Shown: piece after piece, positions 1 through 6,918 of the stretch
Layout: every line of letters starts with the position of its first letter
How positions within the stretch are numbered: the stretch's first letter is position 1
DNA from: Bacteroidales bacterium UBA1733
Lineage (GTDB): Bacteria > Bacteroidota > Bacteroidia > Bacteroidales > UBA3663
Direction: 5' to 3'
Assembly: GCA_002315795.1 (NCBI GenBank)
Contig: DCIF01000084.1
Coordinates: 1-22,859, forward strand
Length of the DNA stretch: 22,859 nucleotides
The notes under the pieces: model-generated
Database searches by the model: none
Seen by the model: only the letters and a program-made list of their open reading frames with translations
What the model was told of the DNA's origin: nothing
Program-made: the position numbers and the translations under genes

Positions 1-74
1 CTCGGGACGCGCCTCCTGTTTTTTTTGTCTCAACTGGTAGTGTACAGCTGATTGATATTTTGGTTTTTTATATA

Positions 75-1487
75 TTAGTGGTTAATGTCGTTTTGTGGAT
101 CATAATTCCATATTCCCTCAACCTTTGCATCCTTTACCCATGGAGTAAATTTTGGATACGTATCGGAAATACAAACCAACTCTGGAGACCAATCTACACT
201 CGTAGGACAAGCAAACCTTTGTGGTACTTTTGATTTCTGTAAGTTTTGCGCTATATTATTAGTATTTGTTCCATTTACATAAATAGGAATCATACTTGCA
301 TCCGGGTTTGTAGATTGCCCAAAGATTATAGAGACCCAACTATCTTTAGCCACAACCACAGTGTATTGCACGGGTGCCTGAGGACGTATCACTACCGTTC
401 CTTCAGATACACCAAACAGTTTATGTACCTCATATTCTGGGTCTGTGTTTCCAACGTTAATTGGCAACGTACCGCCAGCAGCTTGAATGACAATATGGGC
501 GGTAAGCACTTCGGCAGTGAATATTCCATTCCAAACCCAATCTCTAGTAAAGTTTACATCAAAAACAACGTCATTAAAGTCCCAATCAAACGAATTGCCC
601 AAGTCTTCGCACATAACGCGCTTAGAAATAGAGCTATATGTGCCAGGACTAATCTTGATAATCCAGTCATTAAAGTAATAATCTCTAGCTACATCATTAT
701 TATCTGAGTCGTCCTTATTTGCTTCATAGTCAAAACCGACAAAATACATTCCCCAGATGCTTTCTGTAATTTTGATGTCCTTGCCAGATTTGTCCTTAAG
801 AGTTTTTCCATTGGCATCTTTCAAAGTCACAGTTTGTGAGGCAAGAGAATTTGTAGGGTCAATTGTTTTTCCTGGAATAATAACATAATGATCATACCAG
901 GTTTTTTCACTTACAGTCTCATGATAAGCAAATGCTTTGGTCGATTGGCCGGTCATATACTGAATTCTGTCAGCATACTCTCCTCTTACCAAAGGAGAAG
1001 TTATATTTTTATTTGGAGTATTTGAAGGTCCTCCATAGCCACCGCCATTATAGTTATATACATGGTCATCTGAATTTGTACTGGCATCAAGTAACTTATC
1101 CATGTGTGCACCATATTCAGTGGAACTTACTTGCTGGGCAAAATAGTCTGTCCAGTTAACAGCAATTCCCGTAGGATTGTAGGTTTCTTCAAACCATTTT
1201 GTTACAAATGCAATCTGATTTTCAGTCAAAGGATAAGGCACGTCCAGCTTCCAGTCACTCCACTGATTTGCATTTGGGAGAGACGCACGGGTGCGTGTGT
1301 CATTGATTACAGGGCATTCCTGTGGCTCAAATCCCCAAGTATGGTTTGGGTCTGGATTGCCGAAAGTCTTGATGAATTCTGTTTCATAGCGGATTTCGTC
1401 AGCAGTATATCCGTAGTTTTCGTCCTGACAACTGGTGATTGCTGTCAGGAAGCAGAATGCCGAAAAAAGGTAATATAACTTCTTCAT
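75..1487 (-). CDS. LruC/DUF4842-like surface lipoprotein, shorter paralog (470 aa)
   Basis: Function unknown. The N-terminus is a lipoprotein signal: MKK, a hydrophobic stretch, then ITSC with Cys20 as lipid anchor, followed by the acidic QDEN that in Bacteroidota often goes with surface export. After it come GYTADEIR and a conserved-looking F..TFGNPDP..TW block. Near residues 292-310 is CEDLGNSFDWDFNDVVFDV, the signature I associate with LruC-type C-terminal domains (DUF4842); just before it is a related DYYFNDWIIKI. The D.D.ND pattern looks like an acidic, possibly calcium-binding loop (inference). The divergent gene at 1839 has the same start block and the same paired motifs, so the two are paralogs. 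The start is the ATG 44-50 nt below a good promoter; the stop is TAA. The gene is AT-rich compared with the mannan genes. Family call moderately sure; role not known. Confidence 0.75.
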   Translation of the reverse strand: MKKLYYLFSAFCFLTAITSCQDENYGYTADEIRYETEFIKTFGNPDPNHTWGFEPQECPVINDTRTRASLPNANQWSDWKLDVPYPLTENQIAFVTKWFEETYNPTGIAVNWTDYFAQQVSSTEYGAHMDKLLDASTNSDDHVYNYNGGGYGGPSNTPNKNITSPLVRGEYADRIQYMTGQSTKAFAYHETVSEKTWYDHYVIIPGKTIDPTNSLASQTVTLKDANGKTLKDKSGKDIKITESIWGMYFVGFDYEANKDDSDNNDVARDYYFNDWIIKISPGTYSSISKRVMCEDLGNSFDWDFNDVVFDVNFTRDWVWNGIFTAEVLTAHIVIQAAGGTLPINVGNTDPEYEVHKLFGVSEGTVVIRPQAPVQYTVVVAKDSWVSIIFGQSTNPDASMIPIYVNGTNTNNIAQNLQKSKVPQRFACPTSVDWSPELVCISDTYPKFTPWVKDAKVEGIWNYDPQNDINH

Positions 1488-1537
1488 AACCGGTTGATAG
1501 TTTAAATATTCTTTACCTAGATATTTATATTTTTTTG

Positions 1538-1568
1538 CAAAGGTAAGGATTTTTTAGATATCGCCAAA
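1538..1568 (-). promoter_or_regulatory. Bacteroidota promoter for the 470-aa lipoprotein gene
   Basis: Read on the minus strand: TTTG (1565-1568), a 19-bp spacer, then TACCTTTG (1538-1545). This matches the known Bacteroides sigma pattern TTTG-N19-21-TAnnTTTG. Transcription should start near 1531, giving a leader of roughly 44 nt. Confidence 0.65.
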
Positions 1569-1740
1569 AAAAAAGACCAAAAAAAGCTTTCTATTATTAT
1601 ATTCACACACATTTCAGTGAAAAAAAGGCAATTATGAGTGCATTTTTACACTTTATCAACGTTTTTTTGCAATCTAAAACTTTAATTTTCTTAATTGTTT
1701 GAACAAAATTGAAAAAATTAAGCTGAAAATAGGATAAAGA

Positions 1741-1772
1741 TTTGTTCGTTCCCGTGAAAATCATTACCTTTG
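1741..1772 (+). promoter_or_regulatory. Bacteroidota promoter for the 819-aa lipoprotein gene
   Basis: TTTG (1741-1744), 20-bp spacer, TACCTTTG (1765-1772). Transcription should begin near 1779, giving a leader of about 60 nt before the ATG at 1839. This also rules out the in-frame TTG at 1770 as a start, because it lies inside the -7 box. Confidence 0.7.
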
Positions 1773-1838
1773 CAAAGCTTACACACATTGTATAGTTTTA
1801 GTAGTTATTGTATTTATTACCAGAAAATTTTTAACCAC

Positions 1839-4298
1839 ATGAAACATAATGCCCTTATGCGAGGCATCATTGCCTTCGCTTCATTACTCTGTTTTGTATC
1901 GTGCCAAGACGAAGACTTCGGATACACTCTTGATGATGTTCGCAAGGGTAAGTATTCTCATGAATTTACAAATGCTTTCGGACAGATTGATCCAGATCAG
2001 GATTGGTCTATGGCTACTCAGGTAACAGCAAATGTTGCCAATGCACCGGCTGATGGTATTCTTGAGATTTATAGTAAGGATCCTATGGGTTCTGATGCTG
2101 TATTATTGGCTAAGGCAGAAGTTGTTGATGGAAGTGCTTCTGTTTCTTTTGATGTTGTCAAGTCAGCAACGGAAATCTATGCACGTATCAAAAAAAGTGA
2201 TTGCTATTATCCTGTTAAGGGTACCTTTAAGATATCTGACGGCGTAGTTACTATTGGTTCATTGAAGACTCGTGCAGCATTTGAACCAAAAACTGGTGCA
2301 TCTAATTCTGCATTAGGTGAGCCATTTTCGTATTCTAGCAATATGATAAATTGGGAGAAGTCTTCCGAATTTTCATGGTCTGCTGGTTCTGAGAGTAATT
2401 TTGCGCACTGGATTGATGGTTATTATGTTACAGCATCTGGTCAGCCTCTTCAATGGAATGGTAGTTATTATTCATGGCAGTCTATCGATAATTTCTACCC
2501 TCTTACCAATGTTATTAAAAATTCTGAAGGCCGTCCGGAATGGAACGCTGCAGATCTTGCACATTATTTTTATAAAGTAGGTGACGAGGAACCTGTTTTT
2601 GCAGAGGGTGTAGATCATATTTCATACATGAAGCCCAATTCTGACCCTCAATTTGTGAAAGATGTTATTTACACTATGGCAGCGAAAGGACCTGTCACTT
2701 TTGATTATTTTCATAAGGGAACAGAGTTCAATAACAAGTTTGGTTATTTCTATTTTACAGGAGATAGACCTACTGTGGAGCAGTTCAAGACTATGAATAA
2801 ATATATTCTCGTCGATAATATGACTACTTCAACAAAAGGTGGTTGGGACTTAATCCAGCATAATTGTTATAACGAGAATAATTGGATAAATAAAAGTAAC
2901 GACAATGGTATGTATGCCAGTGCTACAACCGCAAAAGTGCGTGGCACAAGGTTGCAGCTTACATATTTTGGAGAAGAAGGTCCCTCTTATGATTTCCCAA
3001 AAGGTACCAAGATTGCTTTCTTTATGATTGGAATTGGTCAAGAACGAGATAAAGTTCTGACATCTATTGCATCATTAAACGCTGATCTATATAATGATTG
3101 CCCTCGTGCGGCTACGTTCAAGTACAAGAATGAAATAATCTTTGCTATGGAGGATCAAAAAGATGGTGGCGATGGTGATGTAAATGATATCATGTTTATT
3201 GCAAACGGTGAATTTGAGGAAACGGAAGAAATTCCAGATATTGTGCCTCCAACAGAGACAGAGTCTCAATCTTGGACTATTGCCTGTGAGGATTTGGGAG
3301 GTACCTTTGACTATGACTTTAATGACTTAGTCTTTGCGGTACGCAAGAGTCAGAAAGAAAGTGATGAGACTCGTGCAAAGCTCGAGCTTCTTCCTCTTGC
3401 TGCTGGTGGTACTATGGAGGCTCATATTATTTATGATGGAGTTGACAAGGGAGAAATTCATTCTCTCCTTGGTTCATCTTCATATTCTTCTCCGCTGCGT
3501 GCAGAGGCAGGCCATTCTTATGGTCCTGGAACCCCAGTTACCTTGGAATCAGATATTGCTTGGAGTGCAGATATTACATCCTTGATTAAGGAAAAAATTA
3601 AGGTGCGTATCAATCAGGAGGATAGCGGATATTATATTGATGCTAATAAATCTTCGGCCAATGCTGTGCCACAAATGATTATTCTTCCTTCTGGATGGGA
3701 TTGGCCAAGTGAAGGTACACGCATCACTGAAATCTATGAAGGTTTTGCTGATTGGGCAGCTGATGGCTCTGTAACAGATTGGTGCAATACGAAAAAATCT
3801 GGAGCAACTAATTATGTTACGAATAAAATGCCATCTTCAGTAGTTTCAAATTCAAAAACTGGAGAATCTACGAATGATGGAGGTTCAACTAATGGTGGTG
3901 GATCTACGAATGGCGGTGGATCAGCAGACAACAGTACTCCAGCTGGATATGTTTCACTCTCCTTACCAGACATAACATCAGCTTACAATTACAATGTTTT
4001 ACAAATATCAAAACAGACAATTGATCAGATAAAGACTTCAGGAGAATTAGAGTTCTTGATTGTATGTAAGAGCGTTGAGTATAACCCTCCATTTATTGGA
4101 TATTATAGCACTGAACAATATGAGCATATAGACTTTACTAAAGGGCAAGTTGTGGAGAATAATAATAAATTGCAATTTAAAATTGTAATTAGCTCTCAAG
4201 ACCGTACTCTATTTGACGAGAATCATGGCTATTATATCAGTTCAAATTCGTCTTCTTCTACGTTGGCAAATATTAAATATATATATGTCAAACAGTAA
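1839..4298 (+). CDS. LruC/DUF4842-like surface lipoprotein with GS-rich linker and C-terminal extra domain (819 aa)
   Basis: Function unknown. The chosen ATG gives a proper lipoprotein signal (MKHNALMRGI..., LLCFVSC, Cys22) followed by acidic QDEDFGYTLDDVR and FGQIDPDQDW, matching the start of the divergent paralog. Residues about 437-453 carry MEDQ..GGDGDVNDIMF, like DUF4114-type acidic loops; residues about 482-500 carry CEDLGGTFDYDFNDLVFAV, the LruC/DUF4842-like signature. A low-complexity linker of three six-residue repeats (STNDGG, STNGGG, STNGGG; about 677-694) joins a C-terminal domain of about 120 residues that I do not recognise; it is Ser- and Tyr-rich and beta-looking. The region after the linker is especially AT-rich. 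A terminator hairpin follows the TAA. A surface adhesin or matrix-type protein is plausible but unproven. Confidence 0.75.
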   Translation: MKHNALMRGIIAFASLLCFVSCQDEDFGYTLDDVRKGKYSHEFTNAFGQIDPDQDWSMATQVTANVANAPADGILEIYSKDPMGSDAVLLAKAEVVDGSASVSFDVVKSATEIYARIKKSDCYYPVKGTFKISDGVVTIGSLKTRAAFEPKTGASNSALGEPFSYSSNMINWEKSSEFSWSAGSESNFAHWIDGYYVTASGQPLQWNGSYYSWQSIDNFYPLTNVIKNSEGRPEWNAADLAHYFYKVGDEEPVFAEGVDHISYMKPNSDPQFVKDVIYTMAAKGPVTFDYFHKGTEFNNKFGYFYFTGDRPTVEQFKTMNKYILVDNMTTSTKGGWDLIQHNCYNENNWINKSNDNGMYASATTAKVRGTRLQLTYFGEEGPSYDFPKGTKIAFFMIGIGQERDKVLTSIASLNADLYNDCPRAATFKYKNEIIFAMEDQKDGGDGDVNDIMFIANGEFEETEEIPDIVPPTETESQSWTIACEDLGGTFDYDFNDLVFAVRKSQKESDETRAKLELLPLAAGGTMEAHIIYDGVDKGEIHSLLGSSSYSSPLRAEAGHSYGPGTPVTLESDIAWSADITSLIKEKIKVRINQEDSGYYIDANKSSANAVPQMIILPSGWDWPSEGTRITEIYEGFADWAADGSVTDWCNTKKSGATNYVTNKMPSSVVSNSKTGESTNDGGSTNGGGSTNGGGSADNSTPAGYVSLSLPDITSAYNYNVLQISKQTIDQIKTSGELEFLIVCKSVEYNPPFIGYYSTEQYEHIDFTKGQVVENNNKLQFKIVISSQDRTLFDENHGYYISSNSSSSTLANIKYIYVKQ
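3867..3920 (+). repeat. Three tandem 18-bp repeats encoding S-T-N-G-G-G linker
   Basis: Units at 3867-3884, 3885-3902 and 3903-3920 encode STNDGG, STNGGG and STNGGG. They differ mainly at third codon positions, so the repeat is not freshly expanded, but copy number may vary between strains. It is the hinge between the LruC-like part and the C-terminal domain. Confidence 0.85.
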
Positions 4299-4312
4299 TT
4301 ACTAAATTAATG

Positions 4313-4357
4313 GCCACTATCAAATATCACAATGGTAGTGGCTGTTTTGGTTTTTTG
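4313..4357 (+). terminator. Intrinsic terminator of the 819-aa lipoprotein gene
   Basis: Stem GCCACTATC (4313-4321) pairs with GGTAGTGGC (4334-4342), nine pairs with one G-T wobble and a 12-nt loop, followed by TGTTTTGGTTTTTT. It begins 15 nt after the TAA of the rightward gene. Confidence 0.75.
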
Positions 4358-4375
4358 ACACAAAGAGAATAGATA

Positions 4376-4408
4376 GGACGTCGCACAAATGCGACGTCCG
4401 TTTCTTTA
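4376..4408 (+). terminator. Perfect 10-bp hairpin, possible second terminator
   Basis: GGACGTCGCA (4376-4385), loop CAAA, TGCGACGTCC (4390-4399), then GTTTCTTT. The stem is perfect and GC-rich, and the T-tract is interrupted. It may back up the terminator 40 bp upstream, or block read-through from the convergent side. Confidence 0.5.
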
Positions 4409-4414
4409 GCAAGA

Positions 4415-4444
4415 ATATCAACACATCCGCGGATGTGTTGATAT
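4415..4444. repeat. Perfect 30-bp palindrome without spacer
   Basis: The left arm ATATCAACACATCCG is exactly the reverse complement of the right arm CGGATGTGTTGATAT; the centre is CCGCGG. All 15 pairs match and there is no loop. There is no T-tract beside it, so it does not look like an ordinary terminator. It could be a protein-binding dyad or part of a dispersed repeat. Confidence 0.85.
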
Positions 4445-4496
4445 CCGAGACCTCTGAAACCGGAAAGAGAAATCGAAATCCGATTTCGGAGATGAA

Positions 4497-4530
4497 GAAA
4501 GCCACATCCTGAAAATGGAATGTGGCTTTC
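4497..4530 (-). terminator. Hairpin downstream of GH36, probable terminator
   Basis: GAAAGCCACAT (4497-4507) pairs perfectly with ATGTGGCTTTC (4520-4530); two more pairs form after a one-base bulge. On the minus strand the hairpin is followed by TTCTTC, and it lies about 65 nt past the GH36 stop, as expected for the end of the mannan operon. The T-tract is weak. Confidence 0.5.
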
Positions 4531-4594
4531 TTGGTCCCTGATGCCTCATTGGGAAATCTGGATGGGGTTTCAGGGAGAATGAATGAGGGAATCG

Positions 4595-6841
4595 TTATTC
4601 TGCAGTGAGCTGCAGCACGCGGCTGGCCCAATCGTTCTTTTTGCTGTGATCTACGTCGTGCACGTATGGCATTTCGAGTCCATTCTGCATGAGATAAGCG
4701 CCTGTGTATGACTTGCCTTCGCAAGAGAGAGGCGTGTTGTCGATGCGGTTAAGCTCATGAATGGTGTAAGACTTAGCAGGATCGAGACCAGCCATCTTGA
4801 CGCGAGGAAGATGCTGATTCTTATAGGTCTCGAGCTTCCACCAGAAGAAGACTGCCTGCTGTTTGTCGGTGCTGACATACATCTCTGAAGCGAGGAAATC
4901 ACCCTTGTATGGAGAGTGGAGACGATAGAGATCGCCAAACTGGATGACCGGACGAACCTTCTTATAATCAGTGATTACCTGACGGCAGAACGCCTTCTCG
5001 TCATCGGTCATATTCTTTGGCTGGATCTCCATGCCGAGTCGGCCAGACATCGCTACATCGCAGCGCAACTTAAGCGAGGTGGTTCGCTGGATGGTATGGT
5101 TAGGAACAGCAGAGATATGCGAAGCCATGGCAATAGCAGGGAAGAAATAGCTGGTTCCCCACTGCATGCGAACGCGCTGCAGCGCATCGGTATTGTCTGA
5201 AACCCAGAACTCATCGAAGTAAGGAAGCAGACCGTAGTTGGCACGACCACCACCGGAAGCACAGTCCTGAATGATGACATCAGGATACTTCTCACGGATG
5301 CGTTGGCAGGTCTTTATGAGACCTTCGTGATACTTGATATAGAGGTGCGACTGCTCGTCCTTCGAGAGGTACTGACTGCCATGGTTCATGACTGGTGCAT
5401 TGGCATCCCATTTGATGTAGGCAATCTCAGGATAGTTGCTGAGCAGGTTATCAACGATGCCAAAGACAAAGTCCTGCACCTTAGGGTTGGCCATGTCGAG
5501 CACCACCTGTGTGCCACCACGACCGAGGACTGGTTCGCGTCCAGGAGCCTTGATGATCCAATCAGGATGTGCCTCGTAGAGCTCGCTGACGGTGTTGGCC
5601 ATCTCTGGTTCGATCCAGATGCCGAACTTCACACCATTCTTCCTGGCATCGCGCAGCAGGCCGGGGATACCGTCAGGAAGCTTACGAGTATCGACTACCC
5701 AGTCGCCAAGAGAAGAGTTGTCTATGGCACGTGGATACTTATCGCCGAACCAACCATCGTCCATTACGAAGAGCTCTCCACCCATCGAAGCAATGTCGCG
5801 CATCATCTGATCCATGCCTGGCTGGTTGATGTCGAAATAGACACCCTCCCAAGAGTTGAGCAGGATCATGCGCTCCTGATTGCCGTGACGCAACTGGTAC
5901 TGTCGTGCCCACTTGTGGAAGGTCTGGCTCACGCCATTGGTGCCGGCAGCAGAGTAGGTGAGTGCCGTGTGTGGAGTCGCAAAAGTCTCTCCTTTCTTGA
6001 GATGATACTCGCTGTTATCCGGATTGATGCCAGCAAAGTACTGGTGATAGTCGCTCTCATCTGTGTCAATCTTGATGCTGTAGTTGCCGCTGTAGCAGAG
6101 TGCTGCGCCAATGACAGCGCCCTCGTTCTCGCGTGCAGGTCCATCGAGCGAAAGCATCACCTCGTTACGGTCCATCGTAGCATTGCGCGCGCCATCTTTG
6201 TTCTTAATGACGAGCATGCCATTGTCGAGCTTGCTCTCAACGAGCTGAGCCTCAGAGGCCCAGGAGCCGTGGAAGTGAGTGGCATGAACATCGCCACGAC
6301 GCACGTAGAGGATCGGGTTATAGAACTGAGTGAGGGTGACGGTCTGCTTCTCGCCATTGGTGATGTCGGTCCACGACTCGATCATATCTACGTCATCATA
6401 CGCTATATAATATAGGTGTACGGTGGTAGGATAGAGCGGATCCTTGAGAGTGATGGTGAGCAGCTGGCCCTGGCGCTTCTCTCCGTTTGGAGCGATGTCG
6501 TTGAGGTTCGACTCCTTCCAGTCCTCGACCAGCAGTTGAGTGGACATATTGCCATCAGCGTGGCGCATGGCCAGACAAACCTCGTTCTGTGTATGGGTAG
6601 CACCGTAAGCAGGATAGAGGTCTGAGCGGCTCCAGTTATCGTCTTTGATGCGCTCAAGATTGGCAATGTCCTGGCTCTTCAGCGTCTGACCGTAGTAAAT
6701 AAACTGAGGCTCCTGACCTTTTTCAACATCGATAACGAAGCTGTTGTTGGGGGTGCGGAGCTCGATCTTCTCTGCGTGAATTGCAGAAAAACCTGCTAAA
6801 ACAAGCAAAAGGGTAGCAAATGATTTAGTGATAGTATGCAT
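4595..6841 (-). CDS. GH36 alpha-galactosidase, secreted (748 aa)
   Basis: Removes alpha-1,6-galactose side chains from galactomannan oligosaccharides. Signs of GH36 are clear: NSWEGVYFDI and MDDGWFGD around residue 358, KWDAN with the nucleophile Asp479, CASGGGR near 530, and SDNTDALQR with acid/base Asp549. These positions agree closely with well-studied GH36 enzymes such as the Geobacillus one (Asp478/Asp548, from memory), and the length fits a full enzyme. The start is the ATG at 6841: it gives a clean signal peptide (MHTITKSF, LLLVLAGF, cut near IHA-EK) with no lipobox, so a periplasmic place is likely. A GTG seven codons upstream is less likely because it falls in the hairpin arm before the gene. 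Last gene of the locus; it probably shares a transcript with the symporter. Confidence 0.92.
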   Translation of the reverse strand: MHTITKSFATLLLVLAGFSAIHAEKIELRTPNNSFVIDVEKGQEPQFIYYGQTLKSQDIANLERIKDDNWSRSDLYPAYGATHTQNEVCLAMRHADGNMSTQLLVEDWKESNLNDIAPNGEKRQGQLLTITLKDPLYPTTVHLYYIAYDDVDMIESWTDITNGEKQTVTLTQFYNPILYVRRGDVHATHFHGSWASEAQLVESKLDNGMLVIKNKDGARNATMDRNEVMLSLDGPARENEGAVIGAALCYSGNYSIKIDTDESDYHQYFAGINPDNSEYHLKKGETFATPHTALTYSAAGTNGVSQTFHKWARQYQLRHGNQERMILLNSWEGVYFDINQPGMDQMMRDIASMGGELFVMDDGWFGDKYPRAIDNSSLGDWVVDTRKLPDGIPGLLRDARKNGVKFGIWIEPEMANTVSELYEAHPDWIIKAPGREPVLGRGGTQVVLDMANPKVQDFVFGIVDNLLSNYPEIAYIKWDANAPVMNHGSQYLSKDEQSHLYIKYHEGLIKTCQRIREKYPDVIIQDCASGGGRANYGLLPYFDEFWVSDNTDALQRVRMQWGTSYFFPAIAMASHISAVPNHTIQRTTSLKLRCDVAMSGRLGMEIQPKNMTDDEKAFCRQVITDYKKVRPVIQFGDLYRLHSPYKGDFLASEMYVSTDKQQAVFFWWKLETYKNQHLPRVKMAGLDPAKSYTIHELNRIDNTPLSCEGKSYTGAYLMQNGLEMPYVHDVDHSKKNDWASRVLQLTAE

Positions 6842-6857
6842 ATAGGATTGTGTATGG

Positions 6858-6898
6858 AACACGGATTGAACAGATTGTTTTTCTGTTCAATCCGTGTT
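6858..6898 (-). repeat. Perfect 16-bp inverted repeat (hairpin) between symporter and GH36
   Basis: AACACGGATTGAACAG (6858-6873) and CTGTTCAATCCGTGTT (6883-6898) are exact reverse complements with a 9-nt loop. On the minus strand no T-run follows the stem; instead a T-run precedes it. It therefore looks less like a terminator and more like an RNA processing or stability element in the leader of GH36, ending 16 nt from its ATG. Confidence 0.85.
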
Positions 6899-6918
6899 GA
6901 AAAAAATTGTTGAGGATA

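Larger units (their letters stand above)
1488..1838. other. Divergent intergenic region, 351 bp, two promoters
   Basis: AT-rich spacer between the two divergent paralogs. It holds one promoter for each direction, both with TACCTTTG as the -7 box and followed by GCAA. Between them, around 1690-1722, is a weak AT-rich dyad (CTTAATT/AATTAAG, 7 bp arms) that could be an operator but could also be chance. The open frames crossing it on the minus strand look like chance frames in low-complexity DNA. No RNA gene was recognised. Confidence 0.6.
4299..4594. other. Convergent intergenic region rich in inverted repeats
   Basis: This 296-bp gap lies between the rightward lipoprotein gene and the leftward GH36 gene. 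In order it holds the terminator at 4313, a perfect 10-bp hairpin at 4376-4399, a perfect 30-bp palindrome at 4415-4444, an odd palindrome CGAAATC-C-GATTTCG at 4474-4488, a perfect 11-bp hairpin at 4497-4530, and two interleaved short dyads (TCCCTGA 4535-4541 with TCAGGGA 4570-4576; CCTCATT 4544-4550 with AATGAGG 4582-4588). No convincing gene is present; the minus-strand frame that crosses it runs into GH36 out of frame. Confidence 0.7.

Noticed and set aside
1..74. Terminator after the 470-aa gene at the window edge
   Set aside because: Only a six-pair stem with a wobble (near 33-52) and no T-run on the minus strand; too weak to call.
1603..1788. 61-residue minus-strand frame in the divergent spacer
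   Set aside because: It begins within the promoter zone of the rightward gene; AT-rich Lys/Phe/Ile composition typical of chance frames.
1770..1838. Upstream TTG start for the 819-aa lipoprotein
   Set aside because: The codon is inside the promoter -7 box, and the extension would put 23 residues before a normal lipoprotein signal.
4320..4724. 134-residue minus-strand frame over the repeat-rich gap
   Set aside because: It starts inside GH36 in another frame and runs through terminator hairpins; Arg-rich nonsense-like sequence without domain signs.
5303..6415. 370-residue open frame on the plus strand
   Set aside because: Antisense to the GH36 catalytic region with its nucleophile and acid/base motifs; no recognisable protein features.
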